NCBI RefSeq assembly: GCF_004087835.1
Contig: NZ_CP035119.1
Span: 2,046,001 to 2,110,000, forward strand
Reading direction: 5' to 3'
DNA length: 64,000 bases
Origin: Halorussus pelagicus
Lineage (GTDB): Archaea; Halobacteriota; Halobacteria; Halobacteriales; Haladaptataceae
In this document: one piece after another, positions 26,353 to 35,056 of the stretch
How positions within the stretch are numbered: the stretch's first letter is position 1
How the letters are laid out: each line of letters starts with the position of its first letter
Position numbers and translations under genes: made by a program
The notes under the pieces: model-generated
Databases searched by the model: none
Told to the model about the DNA's origin: nothing
What the model saw: only the letters and a program-made list of their open reading frames with translations

Positions 26353-27384
26353 TCACTTCTCGCCGAACGGCCGATGGCTGACGACGTACCGGTCGCCGTC
26401 GCGCTCGTAGCCCTCGACCGTGTACAGCTGCAACTGTCGCTCCTGTTTGGTCTTGACCTCGAAGTCGTAGTTCTCGGCATCGTACGCGAGGTCTTGGCCC
26501 GCCGCGAACTCGCGGTGGGCGTCGAGTCGCCCGCGGGTCTTCTCGTCGGCGAATCCTTCGATGTCCGCGAGGCGGTCGTCGAACACCTCGCGGAACTCCG
26601 TGCTGAGTTCGTAGCCCGCCGAGTTGCGCCCGGCGACCATCGCCGCGAGGCTGGTGGTTCCGGTGCCCCAGAAGGGGTCTAGAACTGTGTCGCCGTACAC
26701 CGAGTACATGTTGATGAGTCGGTAGGGAACCTCGAAGGGGAACGCCGCCGAGCGCGTCCGGAGGTCGTCGTGGTCCAGTTGTTGCCCTTCGCCCTGCACG
26801 TCGGTCCAGAGGTCCGAGAACCAGTCGTTGCGCTCCTCCCAGAAGTACGCGGCCTCGTAGCGTCGCTCGGCCCCTGGCTCGAACGACCGTCGGTCGCCGC
26901 CGTTTCGGAAGAGCAGGACGTACTCGTGTTCGAGCGTCGCGTAGGCGTTGGGCGGCACCATGCCCGACCCCATGAACTTCGTGAGGCTGTTGACCGGCTT
27001 GCGCCACAGCACGTCCGGCAGGAGGTCGAAGCCTCGGTCCCGGAACCGGGTGATGAGTTCGGCGTGGTTCGGGTAGAGTTGGAAGCCGTCGCCGACGCTC
27101 CGCGTGGCATCCCCGACGTTGACCGCGGCGACGCCGCCGTCCACGAGGACCCGCGAGAGTTCGTCCCAGACGGGAGCCAGCGCGGCGTGCATCGCCTCGA
27201 AGGCGGCCTCGCCGTCGCCCTCGGCAAGCAAGTCCTCGATTTCGGGGTCCAACCCTGCGAACAAGTCGTCCCACATCGCTATCATGGGATACGGCGGCGA
27301 GGTGACGACGAGTTCGACGGAGTCGTCGTCCAGCGCCGTCATCTCGCGGGCGTCGCCAACGTGAATCCGGTGTTCGGTCTCCAT
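26353..27384 (-). CDS. zim: DNA methyltransferase, probable CTAG-specific N4-cytosine type (Zim-like)
   Basis: The 343-residue beta-class methylase has the catalytic motif IV TSPPYPM (SPPY, typical of N4-cytosine enzymes) near residue 29. The SAM-binding motif I, DPFWGTGTTSLAAMVAG, lies near 233. The target-recognition region lies between them (WRKPVNSLTKFMGSGMVPPN). No restriction endonuclease gene is adjacent, so this is an orphan methylase. In Haloferax volcanii the conserved orphan HVO_0794 (Zim) modifies CTAG and lies near aglD (HVO_0798), as here; identification as Zim rests on this synteny and the SPPY class. CTAG is also visibly rare in the window. Confidence 0.8.
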   Translation of the reverse strand: METEHRIHVGDAREMTALDDDSVELVVTSPPYPMIAMWDDLFAGLDPEIEDLLAEGDGEAAFEAMHAALAPVWDELSRVLVDGGVAAVNVGDATRSVGDGFQLYPNHAELITRFRDRGFDLLPDVLWRKPVNSLTKFMGSGMVPPNAYATLEHEYVLLFRNGGDRRSFEPGAERRYEAAYFWEERNDWFSDLWTDVQGEGQQLDHDDLRTRSAAFPFEVPYRLINMYSVYGDTVLDPFWGTGTTSLAAMVAGRNSAGYELSTEFREVFDDRLADIEGFADEKTRGRLDAHREFAAGQDLAYDAENYDFEVKTKQERQLQLYTVEGYERDGDRYVVSHRPFGEK

Positions 27385-27518
27385 CCGCTCTGTAACCCGT
27401 CTCTGGGGGCGTTACAACTCTCTTTCGGTTTCGTACACTCGGTAACTAGAAACGTTCGCTCGCTCGGGTCGTCGTCGTGTCGGCCGTTCCGACCGACGAA
27501 CGGGGTCTCGCCGACGAC

Positions 27519-28487
27519 TCAGGCCATCGCGGGGGCCTCTTCGGCCTCCAGCAGTTCGTGGTAGCGGTTGCGAATCGTGACCTCACTGATGTCGGCGACC
27601 TCGCTGACTTCCGCCTGCGTGGTCTTCTCGTTGGTCAGGAGCGCCGCGGCGTAGACGGCGGCCGCGGCGAGACCGACCGGCGACTTGCCGCTGTGGACGC
27701 CCTTCTCCTTGGCGGTCTGGAGCAGTTCGCGGGCGCGGTGTTCGGCCTCGTCCGAGAGGTCGAGTCCGGAAGCGAACCGGGGGACGTAGCTCTCGGGGTC
27801 GGCGGGTTTGACTTCGAGGTTGAGTTCCCGAACGACGTAGCGGTACGTCCGGGCGACCTCACTCTTCTCGACGCGGCTTACGTCCGCAATCTCGTCCAGA
27901 CTGCGCGGGACCCCCGCCTGTCGCGCGGCGGCGTAGACGCAGGCCGTCGAGACGCCCTCGATGGAACGACCGGGCAGAAGGTCCTCGTCGAGCGCGCGCC
28001 GATAGATGACCGATGCCGTCTCCCGGACGTTGTTCGGCAGACCGAGCGCGGAGGCCATGCGGTCGATTTCGCCGAGCGCCTGCTTCAGGTTGCGCTCCTT
28101 GCTGTCTCGGGTTCGGAATCGCTCGTTCCACTTTCGAAGTCGCTGCATCTTCTCGCGCTGGCGCGACCCCAGCGAGTTACCGTAGGCGTCCTTGTTCCGC
28201 CAGTCGATGTTGGTCGAGAGACCCTTATCGTGCATCGTGTTCGTCGTCGGCGCGCCGACACGGGACTTCTCGTTTTTCTCTTTGGAGTCGAACGCGCGCC
28301 ACTCCGGGCCGCGGTCAACTTGGTCTTCGTCCACGACGAGTCCGCACTCCTCGCAGACGGTCTCGCCGTGTTCGGTGTCCGAGATGAGGTTACCGCCGCA
28401 CTCGGGGCAGGCGGTGGACTGTTCGGACTCTTCTTCGACCTGTTCCTCTTCTTCCGTTCGCTTGACTCGCGTAGTTACGTCTGACAT
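27519..28487 (-). CDS. tfb: Transcription initiation factor IIB (TFB)
   Basis: The 322-residue general factor recruits RNA polymerase to TBP-bound promoters. The N-terminal zinc ribbon is CPECGGNLISDTEHGETVCE plus ECGLVVDEDQ. The B-finger/linker follows (GPEWRAFDSKEKNEKSRVG). Two cyclin-like repeats are at about 125-215 and 225-310, the second ending in the BRE-binding helix-turn-helix (AEVSEVADISEVTIRNRYHE). Haloarchaea encode several TFBs, and which paralogue this is cannot be told. An inverted repeat upstream may control it. Confidence 0.95.
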   Translation of the reverse strand: MSDVTTRVKRTEEEEQVEEESEQSTACPECGGNLISDTEHGETVCEECGLVVDEDQVDRGPEWRAFDSKEKNEKSRVGAPTTNTMHDKGLSTNIDWRNKDAYGNSLGSRQREKMQRLRKWNERFRTRDSKERNLKQALGEIDRMASALGLPNNVRETASVIYRRALDEDLLPGRSIEGVSTACVYAAARQAGVPRSLDEIADVSRVEKSEVARTYRYVVRELNLEVKPADPESYVPRFASGLDLSDEAEHRARELLQTAKEKGVHSGKSPVGLAAAAVYAAALLTNEKTTQAEVSEVADISEVTIRNRYHELLEAEEAPAMA

Positions 28488-28572
28488 GATGACTCCTCGT
28501 TGCGGAGATGGCGCGGGCTACCGGGCAGGGAGAACCTGAAAAACCCGGTCTCAATTCCTTGACGTTGGCTTC

Positions 28573-28600
28573 TTCCGAAAGGTATTTAGTATTTTCGGAA
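28573..28600. promoter_or_regulatory. Inverted repeat around a TATA-like core upstream of tfb
   Basis: TTCCGAAA (28573-28580) and TTTCGGAA (28593-28600) form a perfect 8-bp dyad around a 12-nt spacer containing tatttagtat. It lies 86-113 nt upstream of the tfb start. A regulator bound here would cover a TATA-like element. It could instead serve an unannotated transcript. Confidence 0.45.
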
Positions 28601-28747
28601 ACGGATTTGGCGAGTATCGTGAACGGTACACATGCCACGTCGAGACGCCAGTCTCGATTCTCCGCCGGGAAAATTTAAAACCCGTCTTCCCCGGTCCGAG
28701 CGCGGGCGTCGGACGATTTAACCCAACGGGCTTCGAAGGCTCCGGCG

Positions 28748-29524
28748 ATGGCAGTCCAGACCGATCACGTTGCGGCCCGAGTCGTCTCCTTGGCCCCGAG
28801 CGCGACCGAGACCCTGCGGGCACTCGGCGCGACTGACCGCCTCGTCGGCGCGACCCACCACTGCGACGCCGACGCTCCGGCGGTCGGCGGCTGGCTCAAT
28901 CCCGACTACGAGACCATCGCCGACCGGGACCCGGACCTCGTGTTGACCGCCGACGATCTGCAGGACGACGTGGCCGACGCGTTGCGCGAGCGCGGCCACG
29001 AAGTGGTTCATCTGACGCCGAGTACGCTGGAGGAGGTCGTCGAGTCGTTCGCCGACCTCGGCGCGGCGGTGGGCCTGCCCGACGAGGGCGAGGCGCTGGT
29101 CCGACGCGCGCGGAGTCGCCTCGACCGCGTTCGGCGACTCGTCCCGGACGACGACGCCGAGCGCCCCGCGGTCTACTGCGAAGAGTGGTCCGAACCGCCG
29201 ATGGTCGCGGGCAACTGGGTGCCCGAGGTGGTCGAAGTCGCGGGCGGGCGCTACCCCTTCCTCGAACCGGGCGAGCGCTCCCGCGAGGTCTCGACCGCCG
29301 AGGTAGAGGCCGCCGACCCGGACCACGTTGTCTTGCACGTCTGTGGCCACGGGGCCTGTGCCGACCCCGAGACCGTCACCGACCGCGACTGGGACCTCTC
29401 GGCGATAGCCCGCGACAACGTCCACGTCGTGGACGACTCGCTGTTGAATCAGCCGAGTCCGCGACTCGTGGAGGGCGTCGAGCGACTGGCCGCGCTCCTC
29501 CATCCCGAGGCGTTCGACGCGTAG
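28748..29524 (+). CDS. Cobalamin-binding protein, BtuF-like, without export signal
   Basis: The 258-residue protein has the periplasmic-binding-protein fold of the BtuF/FepB class: RVVSLAPSATETLRALGATD at the N terminus, then WLNPDYETIADRDPDLVLTA. The long interdomain helix lies near 100-120, and the C-lobe has GNWVPEVVEVAGG. It begins MAVQTDHVAARVVSLAPS with no signal or lipobox, so it appears cytoplasmic; such forms are annotated as cobalamin-binding proteins in haloarchaea. A TATA-like gatttaac lies about 30 nt upstream of the ATG. No permease or ATPase gene is adjacent. Confidence 0.85.
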   Translation: MAVQTDHVAARVVSLAPSATETLRALGATDRLVGATHHCDADAPAVGGWLNPDYETIADRDPDLVLTADDLQDDVADALRERGHEVVHLTPSTLEEVVESFADLGAAVGLPDEGEALVRRARSRLDRVRRLVPDDDAERPAVYCEEWSEPPMVAGNWVPEVVEVAGGRYPFLEPGERSREVSTAEVEAADPDHVVLHVCGHGACADPETVTDRDWDLSAIARDNVHVVDDSLLNQPSPRLVEGVERLAALLHPEAFDA

Positions 29525-29572
29525 CGCCGCCGGAGCGCAACCGCCAAGTCGGCCGGGCGTCTCCACTCGCCC

Positions 29573-30091
29573 ATGCGAGTCGGCGTCGGAAGCACCAATC
29601 CCGTGAAACGCGCCGCGACCGAGTCCGCCCTGACCGACTTTTCGGCCACGACCGTCGAGTCGGTCGCCGTCGAGTCGGGCGTGAGCGAGCAACCGGTCGG
29701 CGAGCGAGAGACCGTCGCGGGCGCACGGAACCGCGCCCGCAACGTCCTCGACGCGGGCGACTACGACCTCGGCGTCGGACTGGAAGGCGGTGTCGCCGAG
29801 GTCGAAGGAACAGAGGGACTCTTTCTGATTATGTGGGCGGCCGCGACCGACGGCGAGCGCGTCGGTCGCGGCGCGGGTCCCCGCCTTCGCCTGCCCGAGT
29901 CCATCGCGGGCAGGGTCCGGGACGGCGAGGAACTGGGACCGGTGATGGACGACGTGCTGGACATGGAGAACGTCGCCGAGAAGCAGGGCGCGGCGGGCGC
30001 GCTGACCGGCCACGTCATCGACCGCGAGGGCGCGCTCGAACAGGCTCTCGCGGGCGCGCTCGGGCCGTTCGTGACCGAGTTGTACGACTGA
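29573..30091 (+). CDS. Inosine/xanthosine triphosphatase (DUF84/YjjX family)
   Basis: The 172-residue protein has the family N terminus VGSTNPVKRAATESAL, the SGVSEQPVGERETVAGARNR loop (SGV..QP..E..GA.NRA), and GLEGGVAEVEG at about 65. It removes deaminated purine nucleotides (ITP, XTP). Length fits the archaeal members. It lies 48 nt downstream of the cobalamin-binding protein gene on the same strand and may share its transcript. Confidence 0.9.
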   Translation: MRVGVGSTNPVKRAATESALTDFSATTVESVAVESGVSEQPVGERETVAGARNRARNVLDAGDYDLGVGLEGGVAEVEGTEGLFLIMWAAATDGERVGRGAGPRLRLPESIAGRVRDGEELGPVMDDVLDMENVAEKQGAAGALTGHVIDREGALEQALAGALGPFVTELYD

Positions 30092-30238
30092 GACGATTCC
30101 CGCAAGCCGTCACTCCCGAATGCGCTCTGTCTCTCGCTCGCCGACCGTCTCGAAGTCGAGGTCGCGGTCGAGCGTACCGCTCCGGAAAACAATTACTGTG
30201 ACTGCTGGTGCGAACGCCGAAAGGCGAATCGCACGTCG

Positions 30239-32089
30239 TCAGTCGTCGGTCGGTTCCGCCGCGGCCCGCGCGTCCTTGCTCTCCTCGACGGCCGTCGTCA
30301 ACGAGACGTTCAGCCACAGCATCGAGGCGACGCCACCGACCAGCGTGACGATGTTCTTGACGGCGTGGTCGAGGATGGCCGCGCCGAGCGCGATGCTCCA
30401 GCCAATCGGGGTCAGACCGACCACGAGCAGGGTGAACGCGCCCTCGTAGAGACCGACGCCGCCGGGCGACAGCGGCAGGACCTTGGCGAGGTTGCCCACG
30501 CTGACCGCGAAGAAACACACCGCCACGAGCATCGGAACCGGGAGCGAGACGGTCGGGAACGCGACGAGTACGAGCAGGGCCGTCAGCACGTCCAGCGTCC
30601 AGATGGCGAGACTGCTCGCGCCGACCGTGAGGAAGGCCCTCCGGTTGCCCGCGACAGTCTGTACGTCGCCCGTGAATCGCTCGACGATGCCCGCCACGTA
30701 ATCGGCGTACGAGTCGCTACTGATGCCCGAGACGACCTCGCGGACGAGATTGCGGTCAGACCGGGCGCTCAACACGATGACTCCGACCGCGAGGATGGCC
30801 GCGGCACCGACACCACCAGCGACGTAGAGAGCGGTCTGTCCGGCCGCGCCGTACTCACTGCCCGCAGCCGCCTCGCCGCCTGCTGGCCCGGACCCGAACA
30901 GCGTCGATTCGAGACCACCGGTCGCGCCGGTCAGCGCGAGACCCATCAGGACGACGCCCGCGAGCATCGTGATGGTTAGCAGGTCGAAGACGCGCTCGAC
31001 CGCCAGCGAGGCGAACCCCGTGGGATAGGGAATCGACCGGCGGGCCTTCACGACGTAGGCGCGGACCGCGTCGCCCGCCCGTGCGGGGAACACGAGGTTC
31101 CCGGTCTGGCTGACGAATATCGCCCCCGTGAGGAAGTTCGCGTCCTCGGTGTAGCCCAGTTCTTCGAGGATGTCGCGGTACCGGCTTCCGCGCAGGGGCC
31201 ACGAGACGGCGTAGACCAGCGCGGCGAGACCGACCAGCGCCGGATCGGCCTGACTCATCCGCTCGACAACGTCGCCGAGTGGGAGATACTCGCCCATCAA
31301 CACGACTGCCACGATGGTCAGGAGGATGCCCGCGGCGATGGAGACGCGCTTGGTGATGCGCGGTTGGACCGAAAACTCCCACCAACAGCGCATAATCTGG
31401 CTCCCCATCCCGAACACGTCTCGGACGATATCTACTTTCGAGTCGCCCTTGGGTTCCCAATCGACCGCGAACTCCTTGACGCCGTAGCCCCGGCGCTGTG
31501 CGCGCACGAGGACTTCGGTGTCCCAGAACCAGTGTTCGTCCTCCACATCCTCCAGCACGTCGAAGAGCGCGGTCCGGTCGAATGCCTTGAACCCGCACTG
31601 GTGGTCGCGCATCTCCGACCCGAGGAACGTCCGGGTCAGTCCGTTGAACCCCCGACTCGCCACGTCGCGCTTGGCGGGCCGGTCGGCCGTCTCGCCCGGC
31701 ATCCAGCGCGACCCGGTGGCAAAGTCGTACTCGCCCGACCGGACGCTCTCGACCAGTTCTTCGAGGTGGCGCATGTCCGTGGCGAGGTCGGTGTCGAAGT
31801 ACACCAACGTCTCGCCGTCAGCGGCCTCGAAGGCGCGATTCAACGCTCCTCCACGGCCCAACCGCTCGTCGCTGTGGTAGTGGCGGACCCGCTCATCCTC
31901 GGCGGCCATCCGGTCGGCGATTTCGGGCGTGCGGTCCTCGCACCCGTCCTCGGCGACGATGACCTCAAAGGTTCCCGCGGGAAGGAATCCGTTTAGCGTG
32001 GCGAGCGTCGTCTCGACCGTGTTCTCGATGGTCGCCTCCTCGTTGTAGGCCGGAAGGACGACGCTCACTTCGACTCCACGACCGCTCAT
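30239..32089 (-). CDS. aglD: Glycosyltransferase AglD (GT2 domain plus flippase-like membrane domain)
   Basis: The 616-residue protein has an N-terminal GT2 domain of the dolichol-phosphate sugar synthase type: VVLPAYNEEATIENTVETTL, then VIVAEDGCEDRT, LVYFDTDLATDM, and HQCGFKAFDR. From about residue 250 there is a lysylphosphatidylglycerol-synthase-type domain with about eight membrane helices (GNLVFPARAGDAVRAYVVKA is its conserved loop). In Haloferax AglD adds the last hexose of the S-layer N-glycan. The ATG at 32089 gives a standard N terminus (SVVLPAYNEE). After its TGA the same frame stays open for 42 codons. Confidence 0.9.
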   Translation of the reverse strand: MSGRGVEVSVVLPAYNEEATIENTVETTLATLNGFLPAGTFEVIVAEDGCEDRTPEIADRMAAEDERVRHYHSDERLGRGGALNRAFEAADGETLVYFDTDLATDMRHLEELVESVRSGEYDFATGSRWMPGETADRPAKRDVASRGFNGLTRTFLGSEMRDHQCGFKAFDRTALFDVLEDVEDEHWFWDTEVLVRAQRRGYGVKEFAVDWEPKGDSKVDIVRDVFGMGSQIMRCWWEFSVQPRITKRVSIAAGILLTIVAVVLMGEYLPLGDVVERMSQADPALVGLAALVYAVSWPLRGSRYRDILEELGYTEDANFLTGAIFVSQTGNLVFPARAGDAVRAYVVKARRSIPYPTGFASLAVERVFDLLTITMLAGVVLMGLALTGATGGLESTLFGSGPAGGEAAAGSEYGAAGQTALYVAGGVGAAAILAVGVIVLSARSDRNLVREVVSGISSDSYADYVAGIVERFTGDVQTVAGNRRAFLTVGASSLAIWTLDVLTALLVLVAFPTVSLPVPMLVAVCFFAVSVGNLAKVLPLSPGGVGLYEGAFTLLVVGLTPIGWSIALGAAILDHAVKNIVTLVGGVASMLWLNVSLTTAVEESKDARAAAEPTDD

Positions 32090-32473
32090 TATCGAAGAGA
32101 GTCTTTCCGCCCGCCTAAGTACCTTCTGCTCCGTTCCAGCCAGTACACGCCCCTAAGCCCGACCTTGCGGCGTCGTTCACGCTCGTTCACGTCGAAAAGC
32201 CCTTGTGGAAGCCAGTCGCGGACTCGTTACGCTCGGTAATCCGGGCTTACCTCGCGGTGCGACCCCGAACGGTCGCCCGCCGAGAGGTCCCTCTCGCTAC
32301 CCGGCGTCTCCGCGGAACGTTCTCTGGAAATTTCGGATTAACCAGCCGTACCAACAGTCCCCTCGGGGGTGGTTTAGTTCAAGCAAAATTGAGGTGAAAA
32401 CGCAAGAGGGCGAGGTGTTAACTCCACGTACCAAATCCACTAAGACGGCTTCGGCCCAAGGACTGAGTACGTC
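32090..32473. other. Divergent intergenic region aglD / DUF7123 gene
   Basis: About 384 nt. It contains no convincing ORF or RNA. Features seen are AT-rich tggaaatttcggattaacc (32329-32347), agcaaaattgaggtgaaaac (32382-32401), and a partial dyad gaggtgttaactccacg (32413-32429) preceding the 32474 gene. Both promoters should lie here. Confidence 0.4.
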
Positions 32474-32716
32474 ATGAGCACGACCGCAACTGCTGGCACG
32501 ACGACCCTGACCGACAAGCAACAGCGCATCCTCCAGTACCTCCGCGAGAAGGGCCAGATGAAGACTTACTTCAAGTCCCGCCTCATCGGCGACGAACTCG
32601 GCATGACCGCCAAGGAGGTCGGCGCGAACATGACCGCCATCTCCGAGGGCGAGTTCGACATCGACGTGGAGAAGTGGGGCTACTCCTCGTCCACGACATG
32701 GAAGGTCACAGCCTGA
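32474..32716 (+). CDS. Small helix-turn-helix protein (DUF7123-like)
   Basis: The 80-residue protein has TLTDKQQRILQYLREKGQMK, then YFKSRLIGDELGMTAKEVGA, then NMTAISEGEFDIDVEKWGYS. This reads as a winged-helix fold: helix 1, the HTH at about 33-55, and a short beta wing ending TTWKVTA. It matches conserved small haloarchaeal proteins of unknown target. It is probably a DNA-binding regulator. A divergent position opposite aglD is suggestive but not proof of control. Confidence 0.82.
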   Translation: MSTTATAGTTTLTDKQQRILQYLREKGQMKTYFKSRLIGDELGMTAKEVGANMTAISEGEFDIDVEKWGYSSSTTWKVTA

Positions 32717-32928
32717 CGGGTCTCGGAGTCCGACGCCTGCGACGCTGAGACACCCGAGACGACCGGTGCCGGTACGTGCTCGGGGGAGTGGGTTTCCCGC
32801 CGTCCGTTCGGTCCCGTTATTCGTTTTCTCTTTTGAAGTTTCGCCACGACCGTTTCGCCGACCAGCCGAGCAGTCGCTCGGCCTTGCTCGCGTCAGTAAA
32901 GAGTATCGGACTGCGAGCGACTGAAACG

Positions 32929-33540
32929 CTACGGATCGAACGAGATGAACTCGTCGGCCTCGGCCGCGAACGTCGCCGCGCCCTCGCCGAACGAGTCGGC
33001 GTACCGGACGAGCAGAGTAATGACCGTCTCGGGGTTCCGGACCGCGTAGCCGTCCTCGCGGTCCAACAGGCCCGCGTCTTCGAGGTCGGCGGCGTACTTG
33101 CTCACGGTCGGTCTCGATACGTCCAGCGCGTCGGCGAGGTCGCTACCGGTCGCCGACGGGTCGCGCAGTAACTCGACGAGCATCCCCCGCGGCGTCTCTC
33201 TGCGGAGGTAACCCAGTGCGACCTGCTCGAACGAGGAGAACTGCTCGGCCGGGTAGAACCGGCGGTAGTCGCCGTCTCGTCGGCTCTCGACCACGCCCGC
33301 GTCGAGCAACTGTCGGAGGTGGTGCTGGGCCTCTCCCGTTCCCAGTTTGAGGTCGTCACGGACCTTCGAGAAGTGCGCGCCCGGCGTGGTGGCGACGTAA
33401 CCCGCGATGGCGTCGCGGGCCTCGCTCTCGCCGCTGTCGGCCTCGGCTCGAAACGACGCCAGCGGCGTGGCGGCCCCCAAGACTGCAAATCGGCGGAGGG
33501 TCGCTCGCTTATTTTCATCCACTTCGGAGCGCTCAACCAT
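32929..33540 (-). CDS. Transcriptional regulator with two winged-helix domains
   Basis: The 203-residue protein has two winged-helix segments. The first is at about 42-97 (DAIAGYVATTPGAHFSKVRD, then LGTGEAQHHLRQLLDAGVVE). The second is at about 112-165 (GMLVELLRDPSATGSDLADA, then DVSRPTVSKYAADLEDAGLL). The N terminus has RRFAVLGAATPLASF, weakly hydrophobic and possibly a vestigial membrane or Tat-like segment, though the DNA-binding role argues for the cytoplasm. This tandem layout is common in haloarchaeal regulators. Its target is not evident; it stands alone. Confidence 0.85.
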   Translation of the reverse strand: MVERSEVDENKRATLRRFAVLGAATPLASFRAEADSGESEARDAIAGYVATTPGAHFSKVRDDLKLGTGEAQHHLRQLLDAGVVESRRDGDYRRFYPAEQFSSFEQVALGYLRRETPRGMLVELLRDPSATGSDLADALDVSRPTVSKYAADLEDAGLLDREDGYAVRNPETVITLLVRYADSFGEGAATFAAEADEFISFDP

Positions 33541-33799
33541 CTACAACCGAAGGGTCGGCATGGAGGATTAAAACACCTTCGGCTTGAGGGGTGGTTGCAC
33601 GGCCGAGGGTTTTAGGACCGACCGGAGAGCGGCCGTGCCAACGGTCGCGGGGTAGTCGGCGAGTCGTCGTTTCGGGCATCGGTCACGATTCGGTCGCTCG
33701 CGCGACGATTCCGAGCGTTACCGAGGACGCTGAATCCCGCGAGACGGGAAGATGCCCCTCACGGACTGAAACGGCGGAAAATCGAAAGCGGCGAGCGGA

Positions 33800-34957
33800 C
33801 TACTTCTCCAACTCGGCGTCCATCTCGGCCTGCACGTCCTCCAAGTCGGGGTCGTCTTCGTCCATCTCCTTGATGACCTCGTCGGCGCTCTTGATGCTCG
33901 CGGGGTCCTCGCCCTCCTTGATGGCTTGGGCCTCCTGCTCCATCGCTTCCACGTCCATCTCGGCCTCCTCGTCTATCTGGCCGAGGATTTCCTCGATGTT
34001 GTCGAGACCGATGAGTTCGCGGGTCTCCTCGTCGAAGTCGAGGCTGTCGAGTTCGCCGTTGTCTTCCTTCACGTCGCTCCCGGTGAGATGCTTGCCGTAG
34101 CGGCCGAGCATCGAGGAGAGTTCCTGCGGGAGGACGAACGTCGTGGACTCGCCCTGACCGATGCTTTCGAGCGTCTCCATCCCCTTGTCGATGACTGCGC
34201 GCTCGCCCATCGACTCGGCGGATTTCGCCCGGAGAACGGTCGAAACCGCGTCACCCTGCGCTTCCAGAATCTGGCTCTGCTTTTCACCTTGCGCGCGGAT
34301 AATGTTGGACTGCTTGTCACCTTCTGCCGTCTCGACGGCGCTCCGTCGCTCACCCTGCGCTTCCAGAATCATGGCGCGGCGCTTGCGCTCCGCGGAGGTC
34401 TGTTGCTCCATCGCCTGCTGCACGTCCTTGCTCGGGTTCACTTCCCGGACTTCGACGCTTTCGACGCGAATACCCCACTCGTCGGTGGGTTCGTCCAGTT
34501 CGCGCCGGATTTTCGCGTTGATTTCTTGGCGCTTGTTCAGCGTGTCGTCGAGTTCCATGTCACCCAGCACGGCCCGCAGGGTCGTCTGCGCGAGGTTCGA
34601 CACTGCTCGCTTGTAGTCTTCGACTTCGAGGAACGCCTTCTTGGCGTCCATGACCTTGATGTAGACCACGGCGTCGGCGGTCACCGGCGAGTTGTCGCGG
34701 GTGATGGCTTCCTGCCGGGGCACGTCGAGGGTCTGGGTCCGCATGTCGAAGCGGTGGGTCGCGCTCACGAACGGCGGCACGAAGTTGATACCGGGTTCGA
34801 GGAGCTTTCGGTACTCACCGAACACCGTCAGCGCGCGCTTCTCGGTCGCATCGACGATTTCGACCGCCTGCCAGATGGTGATAACTGCCAGTGCAAGGAC
34901 CAGCAGTGCGACTATCGTGAAACCGCCTGCCGCGGCGGCCTGTAGTGGAACCAACAT
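33800..34957 (-). CDS. SPFH/Band 7 (stomatin-like) membrane protein
   Basis: The 385-residue protein has a membrane helix at about 12-34 (GGFTIVALLVLALAVITIWQ). The SPFH domain follows (VFGEYRKLLEPGINFVPPFV, then ALTVF and VYIKVMDAKKAFLEVEDYKR), then a coiled coil rich in Ala/Glu/Gln (EQQTSAERKRRAMILEAQGE, with repeats of AQGEKQSQIL). The tail is very acidic. Stomatin-like proteins form oligomeric membrane scaffolds and often pair with NfeD. The NfeD gene lies immediately upstream in the same orientation, so they are a likely operon. Confidence 0.92.
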   Translation of the reverse strand: MLVPLQAAAAGGFTIVALLVLALAVITIWQAVEIVDATEKRALTVFGEYRKLLEPGINFVPPFVSATHRFDMRTQTLDVPRQEAITRDNSPVTADAVVYIKVMDAKKAFLEVEDYKRAVSNLAQTTLRAVLGDMELDDTLNKRQEINAKIRRELDEPTDEWGIRVESVEVREVNPSKDVQQAMEQQTSAERKRRAMILEAQGERRSAVETAEGDKQSNIIRAQGEKQSQILEAQGDAVSTVLRAKSAESMGERAVIDKGMETLESIGQGESTTFVLPQELSSMLGRYGKHLTGSDVKEDNGELDSLDFDEETRELIGLDNIEEILGQIDEEAEMDVEAMEQEAQAIKEGEDPASIKSADEVIKEMDEDDPDLEDVQAEMDAELEK

Positions 34958-35056
34958 ACTCGGACTGTTAGCAAGAGTGAATGTTAAGCGTTCCCCTCGC
35001 CGTCGGCCGTCCGCCGACGAAATTTTGTCGCACGGACGGGACGGACTACGACCTGT

